From NCBI RefSeq assembly GCF_022836845.1, contig NZ_JAJNNZ010000002.1, positions 171,033 through 235,032 on the forward strand: a DNA stretch of 64,000 bases, written 5' to 3'. Position numbers and translations under genes: made by a program. This document shows positions 1-10,888 of the stretch, piece by piece. Positions within the stretch are counted from its first letter, which is position 1. Each line of letters opens with the position of its first letter. The stretch is from Vibrio gelatinilyticus. GTDB taxonomy: Bacteria > Pseudomonadota > Gammaproteobacteria > Enterobacterales > Vibrionaceae. The notes beneath the pieces were generated by a model. That model saw only the letters and a list, made by a program, of their open reading frames with translations. It searched no databases and was not told the DNA's origin.

Positions 1-722
1 TGCACAAAGCGGCGTCCATCACTTTTCGCTTCTAACCGCCAATGATGATTGCCACTCCAGCCAAGATGAAATCCCCATACCTCGCCACACTGATGACCAA
101 AACCTTGGCCTCCAACCAAACAACCAGGAAAATACTCATGAGAGGTACGACCGCGGCGGTTCTCTTGAGTATAAACACCATGTTCAACTAACTGACGTTG
201 TGGCTGGAATTCACGACTCCATCGCCCCGTGTAGGATTCCAACTCTTTAGCGTGATAAGGTAGTGGCATTGTCACAACCAGTTTATCCAGCTGGTAGGGT
301 ACTGAGGCTTGATTGATCAACTCCAATCGCAGACTGAGTACACCACTATCTTCATCCAATTTAAGGTGGACGACAAGCTTTAGGCCTACCATAGGCTCAA
401 TACTCTCTATGCTGATCTCATTGCCGTTTTTCTGATGCGAGTGATACTCAAATACTGGCGCCCAATCTTTGCCAAGTCGATGCCCTTCAATGCCTGGAGA
501 GCCGAAACTCCCTCGACCAAGCTCAGGACAAAGAGTAATTGGAACATCATGATCTATTCGCGCCTGTGGCACTGCTCGGCTTTGTACAAGCGCCATTTGC
601 TGCGTCTCTTCATCGCTAAGCTTAGGCTGCAACTTTCCCCAATACACGATCTCAGGCGCGGGGTGTAATTTGATGATTAACGAAGTGGAATGACTGTTTA
701 ACTGAATGTATTGCTCGGACAT
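1..722 (-). CDS. alpha-galactosidase, GH36 family (N-terminal part, runs off window)
   Basis: About 240 N-terminal residues are visible; the rest lies beyond the left edge. The translation shows the beta-sandwich N-terminal domain of GH36 alpha-galactosidases, including a stretch reading GYFHLGWSGN-like (here WGFHLGWSGNHHW) that is typical of this family. The catalytic barrel is outside the window. The family hydrolyses alpha-1,6-galactosides such as melibiose and raffinose. The ATG at 722 follows an AAGGA box about 8 bases upstream. It is the last visible gene of the galactoside operon, 127 bases after the ABC ATPase, so the cell probably handles alpha- and beta-galactosides together. Activity is inferred from the family only. 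Confidence 0.85.
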   Translation of the reverse strand, partial: MSEQYIQLNSHSTSLIIKLHPAPEIVYWGKLQPKLSDEETQQMALVQSRAVPQARIDHDVPITLCPELGRGSFGSPGIEGHRLGKDWAPVFEYHSHQKNGNEISIESIEPMVGLKLVVHLKLDEDSGVLSLRLELINQASVPYQLDKLVVTMPLPYHAKELESYTGRWSREFQPQRQLVEHGVYTQENRRGRTSHEYFPGCLVGGQGFGHQCGEVWGFHLGWSGNHHWRLEAKSDGRRFV

Positions 723-795
723 TGGCACATCCTTTCTGAAGCTCGTTAGGTTATCGAGCACTAAGGGGTAGAGGATCAATTTTCACTTTGAAACA

Positions 796-828
796 CATCG
801 AATGCGCTTAATGTAAACGCATTCGATG
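796..828 (-). other. intercistronic hairpin, 11-bp perfect stem
   Basis: Bases 796-806 and 818-828 are perfect inverted repeats around an 11-base loop, between the ABC ATPase stop and the alpha-galactosidase start. No T-run follows on the minus strand, so it looks more like an mRNA processing or stabilising stem than a terminator. Confidence 0.6.
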
Positions 829-849
829 CGGGTAATCATAGCTAACTCA

Positions 850-1935
850 TTACAGGTTTGAGATGCATTTCGAGTCAAAAAACACATGACAATCTGCAAG
901 GTTAAAGCTCAAGTTCAGTTCATCACCTCGTTTCACTTCTTTGTCGCCCGAAACGTGGACTTTATAGTTCTCAAAGCCGCCTACCTGACCAAACAGGTAA
1001 GTACTGTTGCCCAAGCGCTCTACCGCATTGGTTGAGAAATGAAGCTTGGCTTCACCACTGTCGTCCAAAGCAATGTGTTCAGGTCGTAGGCCAAACATCA
1101 CCTTGTCACCTTCACCAATGCTTTGCGTCTGCACTGCGATCTGCAAGGATTGCCCGTCCGGAAGACGAATCGTAATCTCTTGTTCGCCGACTTGCGTCAC
1201 AGTCGCTGGCAGCATATTCATTTTTGGAGAACCAATAAAGCCTGCCACAAATTCATTGTCAGGGCTGTTATATAGCTCTAGTGGCGAGCCCACTTGCTCT
1301 ACACGGCCATCTCTTAACACGACGATCTTGTCGGCTAGCGTCATAGCTTCGACCTGATCGTGCGTGACATAAATCATGGTGGTATCAAGCTCACGGTGCA
1401 AGCTGGCGATTTGCAAACGCATGTCCACGCGCAATTCGGCATCAAGGTTTGACAGCGGTTCATCAAACAAGAAAACTTTGGGATCCCGCACAATGGCGCG
1501 GCCAATAGCAACACGTTGTCTTTGGCCACCGGACATATCTTTCGGTTTGCGGTCCATTAGGTGATCAAGCTGCAACGCTTTGGCTGCACGCTCTACACGC
1601 TGCTTGATTTCCGCTTTTGGAAACCCGTTCATTTTCATACCAAAGCCCATATTTTCCTCAACGGTAAGATGAGGGTATAGAGCATATGATTGAAACACCA
1701 TCGCGATGCCTCGCTCTGCTGGGTCAACATGGTTAACGACATTGTTATCAATCTCGAGCACCCCTTCAGTGATCTCTTCCAGGCCCGCGATCAGTCTTAG
1801 CAACGTCGACTTGCCACAACCCGAGGGACCGACGAACACCACAAATTCGCCGGATTTAATATCAAGATCGACACCATGAATAACGGTTGCATCACCGTAA
1901 CTCTTCACTACTTTGGAAAGCTTTATATCTGCCAT
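850..1935 (-). CDS. ABC transporter ATP-binding protein, MalK/UgpC/MsmK type
   Basis: A 361-residue cytoplasmic ATPase that would energise the sugar permease pair encoded upstream in the same operon. Visible motifs are Walker A (GPSGCGKST, about residue 36), the signature MSGGQRQRVAIGRA, Walker B (VFLFDEPLSNLD) and the switch histidine (YVTHDQ), followed by a C-terminal OB/TOBE regulatory domain as in MalK. The ATG at 1935 is preferred over an in-frame codon 24 bases upstream because an AAAGGA box sits 7 bases before it. In the family the C-terminal domain can bind regulators or EIIA; whether it does so here is unknown. It lies between lacZ and the alpha-galactosidase gene, which points to a galactoside substrate. 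Confidence 0.93.
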   Translation of the reverse strand: MADIKLSKVVKSYGDATVIHGVDLDIKSGEFVVFVGPSGCGKSTLLRLIAGLEEITEGVLEIDNNVVNHVDPAERGIAMVFQSYALYPHLTVEENMGFGMKMNGFPKAEIKQRVERAAKALQLDHLMDRKPKDMSGGQRQRVAIGRAIVRDPKVFLFDEPLSNLDAELRVDMRLQIASLHRELDTTMIYVTHDQVEAMTLADKIVVLRDGRVEQVGSPLELYNSPDNEFVAGFIGSPKMNMLPATVTQVGEQEITIRLPDGQSLQIAVQTQSIGEGDKVMFGLRPEHIALDDSGEAKLHFSTNAVERLGNSTYLFGQVGGFENYKVHVSGDKEVKRGDELNLSFNLADCHVFFDSKCISNL

Positions 1936-2032
1936 GTTCTGTCCTTTCAATTCTTTCACTTTACTGATGGTGTTTCATCAGCAACGTTGATTGTTCTTTT
2001 GAGGTGATACTGATTGTCAGCATTGAATCACG

Positions 2033-2051
2033 GGGGCGGTCATCACGCCCC
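2033..2051 (-). other. intercistronic GC-rich hairpin after lacZ
   Basis: GGGGCG at 2033-2038 pairs with CGCCCC at 2046-2051 (7-base loop), just after the lacZ stop. There is no clear T-tract. It is a likely 3' stabiliser or partial terminator before the ATPase gene. Confidence 0.5.
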
Positions 2052-2058
2052 TCTATCA

Positions 2059-5166
<3,108 letters not shown>

Positions 5167-5177
5167 TCACATCTCAC

Positions 5178-5993
5178 TTATTTCACGGAGCCGGTCATAC
5201 CAGCCACGAATTGTTTTTGCATTAAGAAGAACACGGTCAATGTTGGGATCGTCGCCACTACAGTGCCAACCATTATGATTCCAAAGTCTGGGAAGTAAGC
5301 CGAAGACAATGACGATAATACGAGGTTTATGGTTTTAAGCTCAGCTGACTGCAACACGATCAAAGGCCATAAGAAAGCATTCCACGACGCCATAAAGACA
5401 ATAATAAATGCGGCGGCGTAAGTGGTTTTCATCACAGGCATGTAGACATACAAGTAGATTTTCCAGTCTTTGACGCCATCGACGCGCGCAGCATCAATGA
5501 GTTCCGATGGAAATGCCTTTGTGCATTGTCGGAAATAGAAAACGATGAATACCGACGCAATCGTAGGCAGCATTACCGCTAAGTGAGTATCGAGTAGACC
5601 TGCTTTCGCCATCAGGGTAAACAAGGGGATCATCAATGCCGCAAACGGGATCATCATGGTCAAGAGCATTGCGCCATACACGCGATCTCGGACTTTGCTT
5701 TTGTAAATCTCAAAACCATATCCCGCCATTGAAGAAATCAATAGAGTAAAGATAGTACTGATAATGGCGATCTTTGAGGTATTCCAAAAAATAAGCCATA
5801 GATCAACCTGCTCGTTCAACTTGGCTAAGTTGACCAACAGTTGATCACCGAAAGTAAACTTACCGGTATTGACCTGTGTGGTGGTGTTGGTACTCGACAC
5901 GACCATCCAGTAAAACGGAAACAGTGACACTAGTGAAAACACACTCAAAAAAGCGTACATAATGACGCGCAGTGCTTTATTTTTTCCGTTCAT
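5178..5993 (-). CDS. sugar ABC transporter permease, MalG/LacG type
   Basis: A 271-residue inner-membrane permease of the CUT1 class with about six hydrophobic segments. The EAA-like loop is visible around DAARVDGVKDWKIYLYVYMPVMK, the contact site for the ATPase. The ATG overlaps the stop of the preceding permease by one base (TAATG), so translation is probably coupled. With the other permease, the binding protein and the MalK-type ATPase it forms a complete importer, probably for lactose or other galactosides given the adjacent lacZ and alpha-galactosidase genes. The substrate is inferred from context. Confidence 0.9.
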   Translation of the reverse strand: MNGKNKALRVIMYAFLSVFSLVSLFPFYWMVVSSTNTTTQVNTGKFTFGDQLLVNLAKLNEQVDLWLIFWNTSKIAIISTIFTLLISSMAGYGFEIYKSKVRDRVYGAMLLTMMIPFAALMIPLFTLMAKAGLLDTHLAVMLPTIASVFIVFYFRQCTKAFPSELIDAARVDGVKDWKIYLYVYMPVMKTTYAAAFIIVFMASWNAFLWPLIVLQSAELKTINLVLSSLSSAYFPDFGIIMVGTVVATIPTLTVFFLMQKQFVAGMTGSVK

Positions 5994-6910
5994 TACTTAT
6001 CCCTCGCTATTTTGAATTGCAACATAGCCAAAGTGGCTGCGAAGAAAACAATCACGTAAGAGACTGTTGCCGCATAGCCAAAGTTAGGCACAAATTTGAA
6101 CGACAGATCGTAAATGTACATTGACAGCGTTAGTGTCTCATTGGCCGGGCCACCCGCGGTAATGTTCATCACTTCGTCAAACAACTGCAAGGTACCTATG
6201 GTCGACATGACCGTCGTGAACAAAATGACGGGTTTTAATAGAGGAACCGTGATGAAGAAAAACTGTTTTATTGGGCTCACACCTTCGATGCGGGCAGCTT
6301 CGTAGATAGACTTGTCGATGTTTTGCATCGCCGACAAGAAGAAAATCATATTGTAACCAGTCCAGCGCCATGTAATCGCCAAAATGATGGTGACTTTGGC
6401 CCAGAACGGATCTGCCATCCAAGGGATTGGATCAGAAACAATCCCTGTCCACATCAAGAAAGAGTTCACTATCCCTTCATAGGCAAACATACTTTTAAAC
6501 AGAATGGAGTACGCAACCAGCGATGTCACACACGGAAGAAATATAGCGAGCCTAAACAGGCTTCTAAATTTCAAATTGGGAGAGTTCAAGCAAGACGATA
6601 GAGCCAGTGACAGCAAGATCATTATCGGTACTTGAATAATTAGGAAAATAAATGTGTTTGACAGGGCTTTTAGAAACACCGGATCATTGAACAGCCGGGT
6701 AATATTGCCAAAGCCAACAAATTCCATGATCACACCGCGACCAGAATGCATTGAAATCCACAATGAATTCAAAATGGGGTAGATCATAAATAATGCGACC
6801 AGAGTCACCGCAGGGAGAACAAACCCCCAGCCGTTTATATCGTAAAAGCGCTGAAAGCTGTTTTTGTTACTTGTAGACTCAGGCTGAATCGTTTTCACCA
6901 ATTCACTCAT
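5993..6910 (-). CDS. sugar ABC transporter permease, MalF/LacF type
   Basis: A 305-residue CUT1-class inner-membrane permease with a cytoplasmic N-terminus and about six membrane segments. The EAA loop EAARIEGVSPIKQFFFITVPLLKP is present. The gene comes 67 bases after the binding-protein gene and overlaps the next permease by one base. It has no long periplasmic loop of the E. coli MalF kind and is therefore closer to LacF/UgpA-type permeases. The predicted role is the channel half of the galactoside importer. Confidence 0.9.
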   Translation of the reverse strand: MSELVKTIQPESTSNKNSFQRFYDINGWGFVLPAVTLVALFMIYPILNSLWISMHSGRGVIMEFVGFGNITRLFNDPVFLKALSNTFIFLIIQVPIMILLSLALSSCLNSPNLKFRSLFRLAIFLPCVTSLVAYSILFKSMFAYEGIVNSFLMWTGIVSDPIPWMADPFWAKVTIILAITWRWTGYNMIFFLSAMQNIDKSIYEAARIEGVSPIKQFFFITVPLLKPVILFTTVMSTIGTLQLFDEVMNITAGGPANETLTLSMYIYDLSFKFVPNFGYAATVSYVIVFFAATLAMLQFKIARDK

Positions 6911-6934
6911 AATGACACCAAGAAAGTAGAAAAG

Positions 6935-6967
6935 AGCCCCACCCTGACTCGCTACAGAAGTGGGGCT
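6935..6967 (-). terminator. attenuator-like hairpin between binding-protein and permease genes
   Basis: AGCCCCAC at 6935-6942 pairs perfectly with GTGGGGCT at 6960-6967 (17-base loop). On the minus strand the stem is followed by CTTTTC. This position, right after the binding-protein gene, is where transport operons often carry a stem that protects the upstream mRNA and lowers downstream expression. It probably acts as a partial terminator. Confidence 0.6.
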
Positions 6968-6977
6968 AAAAGGTTAA

Positions 6978-8237
6978 CTATTGGATTTGATATTTCAGTT
7001 GCTGCTCAACACTCTCCAGTACTTTGTCAATTGGGGCACCTTGCATAATAGATGGCATTTGAGCTGCGATAGCTGAATCGACTTCATAGGTATACATGCC
7101 ATAGTTTACCGCTGGGATGTCAGCCGCCCATTTATTGAAGTCTGAGTAGATCTGCTGATTATTGAAGTAGCTGTCCTGGTATTGGTATGCCGTCGTGTTG
7201 CCAGCAGGTAAATAAGAACCTACTGCGCCTTGAGTCTTTAAAATTTCCTCATAGAAATCTTTATCCGAACCAAAGGTATCGTTTAGGAAATCAATCGCGG
7301 TATCTTTTACCTTAGACGCATTAAGAACGTACCAACTTGAACCACCCAAGTTTGAGCTGTTGACCGCACCGTCAACATTTAGTCTTGGAGTTGGCGCTAC
7401 GGCCCAGTTACCCTCTTGGCCTTCTCCCGCTTTAACGGAAGCGGTGATCCATACACCTGTGGTAATCGAAGCAACGGCGCCGCTGTTCACCGAACCGACC
7501 CATTCAGACCATCCAATTGTTGGGCGAGCAATCTCAGTTCGGTGCAAATCACGGAAAATACGCAGCCCTTCAGCCAACTCTTTGTTGTCCTTGATATTGA
7601 GGCTGCCATCAGCGTTGAAGTACCAACTGCCCGCACCTTGAATCATTACGCGTAATAAGCCTAAGTCCGACGGGTTGTTTCCAAGCATCGACACACCCGT
7701 TTTCTCTTTTACCTGTTTGCCAATTTCAATGAAACGATCCCATGTGATGTTGTGCATGTCCTGTGCAGAAAAACCGGCTTTTTCTAAGATATCTGTACGG
7801 TAGTACAACCCTGAGACACCCGTATCAAATGGCAAACCATAGACTTCACCATCCACCGTCATGACATTGACTTTGTAGGGCGCAAATTTGCTGTAGTCGA
7901 TCGCCTTTGTCATCGGTGCGAATGAACCTGGATAAGATTGAAGGTATTTTTGGGCATTGTAATCTTCGATAAGAACCACATCAGGCAGCGCTGAGGTGAT
8001 GCCTGAAGCTAGCATGGTATGCAGCTTTTGCTCAATGTCCGCTTTAGCAAAATCAACAACCTTAACATCCACACCTGGATTGGCAGCTTCATAACGCTGC
8101 GCAGCTTCTTCCATAATGGCAACGTTGAAGTTTGGATCCCAAGCCCAAACGGTGATGTCTTTTGCCATGGCTGCCTGACTAAAACAAGCCAAACCCACAG
8201 CTGAGGCCAAAATTCCTTTCATCATTTGTTTCTTCAT
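6978..8237 (-). CDS. extracellular sugar-binding protein of ABC importer, family 1
   Basis: A 419-residue periplasmic solute-binding protein. A Sec signal peptide ends at about residue 25 (AMA before KDITVWAWDPN), and there is no lipobox cysteine, so it should be a free periplasmic protein. The mature start (ITVWAW, PDVVLIEDYNAQKYL) is typical of the SBP_bac_1 family that binds oligosaccharides. It is the first gene of the galactoside operon and would deliver the sugar to the two permeases encoded next. The ligand is inferred from the linked lacZ and alpha-galactosidase. The promoter and GalR-type operator lie directly upstream at 8267-8295. Confidence 0.92.
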   Translation of the reverse strand: MKKQMMKGILASAVGLACFSQAAMAKDITVWAWDPNFNVAIMEEAAQRYEAANPGVDVKVVDFAKADIEQKLHTMLASGITSALPDVVLIEDYNAQKYLQSYPGSFAPMTKAIDYSKFAPYKVNVMTVDGEVYGLPFDTGVSGLYYRTDILEKAGFSAQDMHNITWDRFIEIGKQVKEKTGVSMLGNNPSDLGLLRVMIQGAGSWYFNADGSLNIKDNKELAEGLRIFRDLHRTEIARPTIGWSEWVGSVNSGAVASITTGVWITASVKAGEGQEGNWAVAPTPRLNVDGAVNSSNLGGSSWYVLNASKVKDTAIDFLNDTFGSDKDFYEEILKTQGAVGSYLPAGNTTAYQYQDSYFNNQQIYSDFNKWAADIPAVNYGMYTYEVDSAIAAQMPSIMQGAPIDKVLESVEQQLKYQIQ

Positions 8238-8266
8238 ATTCTTATTCTCTAATTATTTGTAGGGTA

Positions 8267-8295
8267 GTCATACGGTGGAAACGTTTACACGGCAA
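8267..8295 (-). promoter_or_regulatory. predicted sigma-70 promoter of the galactoside operon
   Basis: On the minus strand TTGCCG (8295-8290) and TATGAC (8272-8267) are separated by 17 bases; each matches the consensus at 4 of 6. The start site would fall near 8260. A CRP-like half site TGTGA lies at 8308-8304, so the site would be centred near -41, a class II position, but its second half is poor. Confidence 0.5.
8275..8290. promoter_or_regulatory. GalR/GalS-type operator
   Basis: The 16-base sequence GTGGAAACGTTTACAC fits the GalR-family pattern GTGNAANCGNTTNCAC at every fixed position. It occupies the spacer between the predicted -35 and -10 of the galactoside operon, where a bound repressor would block RNA polymerase. 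No galR gene is in this window, so the regulator would act in trans. Confidence 0.75.
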
Positions 8296-8446
8296 ATTTA
8301 GCATCACAGGAAGGCAATTAAAGGGATTAATGCCCCATTTTTTACAACTGCGGTTATTCTCTTTCCTAGAGTGTGGAATAGATCACTGCACACAATACTT
8401 GGCAACTATCCAAGGATCTGACTGATACTAATAGCAGTAAGGCTTT

Positions 8447-8477
8447 GTAAGCAATTACCTCAAAATGTAATGCTTAC
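8447..8477. other. hairpin after the LysR-type gene
   Basis: GTAAGCAATTAC (8447-8458) and GTAATGCTTAC (8467-8477) are inverted repeats with a single-base bulge. The stem lies 15 bases past the stop of the LysR-type gene. It may end that transcript, although no T-run follows on the minus strand. Confidence 0.45.
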
Positions 8478-8491
8478 CACTAACGTTCAAT

Positions 8492-9415
8492 TTATAGATC
8501 TCTGTGACGAACCTCTTCTACTATTGCATTGTAAACAACCTCCCTAAGCCACTGCGATTTATCACTTTCGTGTTTTTTATTCGCCCAGATAAGAGAAATG
8601 TCAAAGTCCGCGACAGGAACGGGAGGGGGGGCAAAGTTGAGATTGTCATTAATTAGTGACATTTGAGCCATCATTCTTGGCACAATCGCAAACAGTTTTC
8701 GTCCTGACACTAAACGACGAATCGTCAAAAAGTTTCTCGAGACCACGGTTACGTTGCGATTGAAGCCTTCTAATCTGAGGTATTCATCAACCTTGGTTTC
8801 AAAGTGGCCGTCTGGGCTCACTAAACAATGTGGCGTTGAGGTAAACAAAGCAAGGTCGATGTCATTGACCACATTCACGTGCTCTGCATCGAACAAACAA
8901 AGGTGCTTCTCCGTATACAGTTTTTGAGAGCGAAAGTGCTCATTTAACTGAGGGATACTGCCAATAACGATATCGAGCTTTTCCGCTTCTGTAACACTAA
9001 GATAATTATGGCGATTAACGTTAACAAAGCTGACCTTGGCATGAGGGGCGCTTGCCAGCACCGCATCATAAAGCAAAGGCGCAAATATAAACTCTGCGTA
9101 ATCCGTCAAGCCAATCCGACAAACTCCACGATACTCTTTAGCAATGAACTCACTGCTTGGAAGGACATTGAACTCTACCAGCGATAATACCTGAGCGATA
9201 ATAGGCGCTAGCTGCTGGGCTTTATCTGTCGGCACCATTTTGTGCCCTTGACGTTCAAACAAACGATCGCCGCAGAGTACTCGCAGCTTAGATAAACTGT
9301 GACTCATCGCTGATTGACTGACATAGGTTTTCTCAGCAGCCGCGCTGACACTGCTTTCTTGAAATAGATGATGAAAGGCCACCAATAAATTAAGATCCAC
9401 TTTTTTCCAATCCAC
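8492..9415 (-). CDS. LysR-type transcriptional regulator
   Basis: About 307 residues. The N-terminal winged helix-turn-helix (VDLNLLVAFHHLFQESSVSAAAEK..VSQSAMSHSLSKLR) is typical of the LysR family and is followed by the two-lobed effector domain. I place the start at the GTG at 9415, which has an AGGA box about 8 bases upstream; an in-frame TTG at 9442 has no such support. The gene is divergent from the chromate transporter, and LysR proteins commonly control the divergent neighbour, so chrA is the first guess for its target. It also lies upstream of the galactoside operon in the same direction, but that operon has its own GalR-type promoter. The effector is unknown. Confidence 0.9.
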   Translation of the reverse strand: MDWKKVDLNLLVAFHHLFQESSVSAAAEKTYVSQSAMSHSLSKLRVLCGDRLFERQGHKMVPTDKAQQLAPIIAQVLSLVEFNVLPSSEFIAKEYRGVCRIGLTDYAEFIFAPLLYDAVLASAPHAKVSFVNVNRHNYLSVTEAEKLDIVIGSIPQLNEHFRSQKLYTEKHLCLFDAEHVNVVNDIDLALFTSTPHCLVSPDGHFETKVDEYLRLEGFNRNVTVVSRNFLTIRRLVSGRKLFAIVPRMMAQMSLINDNLNFAPPPVPVADFDISLIWANKKHESDKSQWLREVVYNAIVEEVRHRDL

Positions 9416-9522
9416 AGCTGCTATCCTATATTGCTCATACAATCTATCAGTACTATTAATTTGAATAATTATACTGCGATTCTTATGCTAGGCCCACATT
9501 CACTATCGATTTAGGTTTTCTT

Positions 9523-10716
9523 GTGGCGGCAACGATATCTCAATCTGAAAAATCAGATTCTGCATTCACCATTTTTAAAATATTTTTTTCACTGGGTTGG
9601 GTGAGCTTTGGAGGCCCAGCAGCTCACATTGGCTACTTTCGTTCGATGTTTGTCGAAAAGCGCCAATGGTTAGCCGACGACAATTACGCTCAGATTGTCG
9701 CATTGAGCCAGTTTTTACCCGGCCCAGGTTCCAGCCAGGTTGGGTTTGCCATTGGTTATCAGCGTGGCGGTCTTATTGGCGGGTTAATGGCCTTTGTTGG
9801 CTTCACCCTGCCCTCTGTGCTCATGATGTTGTTACTGGCTGTCGCCAGCAGTCAACTAATGGATGCCAGTTACTTTCAGCATGCCATTCATGGCTTGAAG
9901 TTGCTGGCAGTCGTTGTCGTGGCCGATGCCACCTGGGGAATGTACAAGAATTTTTGCAAACAAAACCTGTCAGTTTTTGTCTGCATCACCACAGCTGTCG
10001 CGCTGCTATTGTTCCCATCCATTAGCACGCAAATATTGGTTCTACTGTTAGCCGCACTACTAGGAATGAAATGGCTGCCGGGCAAAACCTCACCTTCGAC
10101 ACTGCCTATGACACTTTCTGTAAGGCCATTGCTCTTGTTTGTTGCCTTGTTGTTTGGCTTACCGTTATTGGCCAGCATGGCCCCTGTTATCCAAATTTTT
10201 TCTGATTTTTATCAAGCGGGAAGCTTGGTCTTTGGTGGCGGCCATGTGGTGTTACCGTTGCTGCAAAACATTGTTGGTGATCAACTGTCACAAGATGCCT
10301 TTCTAACTGGGTATGCTGCCGCGCAGGCTGTGCCTGGGCCAATGTTTACCTTTGCCACCTACTTAGGCTACCAGTTGTTACCGCAAGCGCCTATCGTTGG
10401 TGCGCTCGTGGCCACCCTAGCTGTATTTCTACCTGGTTTCTTGTTGCTGGTAGGCGTGTTGAATAACTGGCGATCTCTTGCTCAACGCGCAGGTGTGGCG
10501 GGAGCGCTTAACGGCGTTAATGCATCAGTCGTGGGATTACTGATCGCCGCTCTCTATCAACCCGTGTTCGTTAGCGCCATATTCAATGCTGTAGACATCT
10601 CTTTAGTGTTGCTAGGGGTAACCTTAATGAAGCAATTTAAACTGCCTATCGTGGCAATGGTCATTTTCTTTGTTGGCGCAGGGCTGTTCTCCCCTTTTTT
10701 AGCGAATTTAATCTAA
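9523..10716 (+). CDS. chrA: chromate transporter, ChrA family (two CHR domains)
   Basis: A 397-residue inner-membrane protein starting at a GTG. It has the long-chain ChrA layout of two homologous halves. Half one shows FGGPAAHIGYF and QFLPGPGSSQ near residues 30-70; half two shows FGGGHVVLPLLQ and AVPGPMFTFATYLGYQ near residues 240-285. Each half has several hydrophobic segments. Family members export chromate or, in some cases, affect sulfate handling. Only the divergent LysR gene is closely linked. A terminator-like hairpin follows at 10783. Chromate as the real substrate is assumed from the family name and not shown by the sequence. Confidence 0.88.
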   Translation: MAATISQSEKSDSAFTIFKIFFSLGWVSFGGPAAHIGYFRSMFVEKRQWLADDNYAQIVALSQFLPGPGSSQVGFAIGYQRGGLIGGLMAFVGFTLPSVLMMLLLAVASSQLMDASYFQHAIHGLKLLAVVVVADATWGMYKNFCKQNLSVFVCITTAVALLLFPSISTQILVLLLAALLGMKWLPGKTSPSTLPMTLSVRPLLLFVALLFGLPLLASMAPVIQIFSDFYQAGSLVFGGGHVVLPLLQNIVGDQLSQDAFLTGYAAAQAVPGPMFTFATYLGYQLLPQAPIVGALVATLAVFLPGFLLLVGVLNNWRSLAQRAGVAGALNGVNASVVGLLIAALYQPVFVSAIFNAVDISLVLLGVTLMKQFKLPIVAMVIFFVGAGLFSPFLANLI

Positions 10717-10782
10717 ATCAAACTTTATCGTAATATCAAGACAGTGAACTCGCTATAGTCACCAACGCTGCTTAAACTCATT

Positions 10783-10805
10783 AGTGGGACGTAGTCCCGC
10801 TTTTG
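10783..10805 (+). terminator. terminator after chrA
   Basis: A short stem AGTGGGAC-GTA-GTCCCGCT (one G-T pair) is followed by TTTTG, 67 bases after the chrA stop. Confidence 0.6.
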
Positions 10806-10888
10806 TATCAAGGTAGGGGCGAGTTCACCGTTGTCGACCCAATGCTGCCCTGCCTTACTGTACACGTCGGTAATTCAAGGAGCTGAAT

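Noticed and set aside
8492..9415. The LysR protein as the regulator of the galactoside operon
   Set aside because: The operon has its own promoter with a GalR-type operator, and the LysR gene is divergent from chrA, its more likely target.
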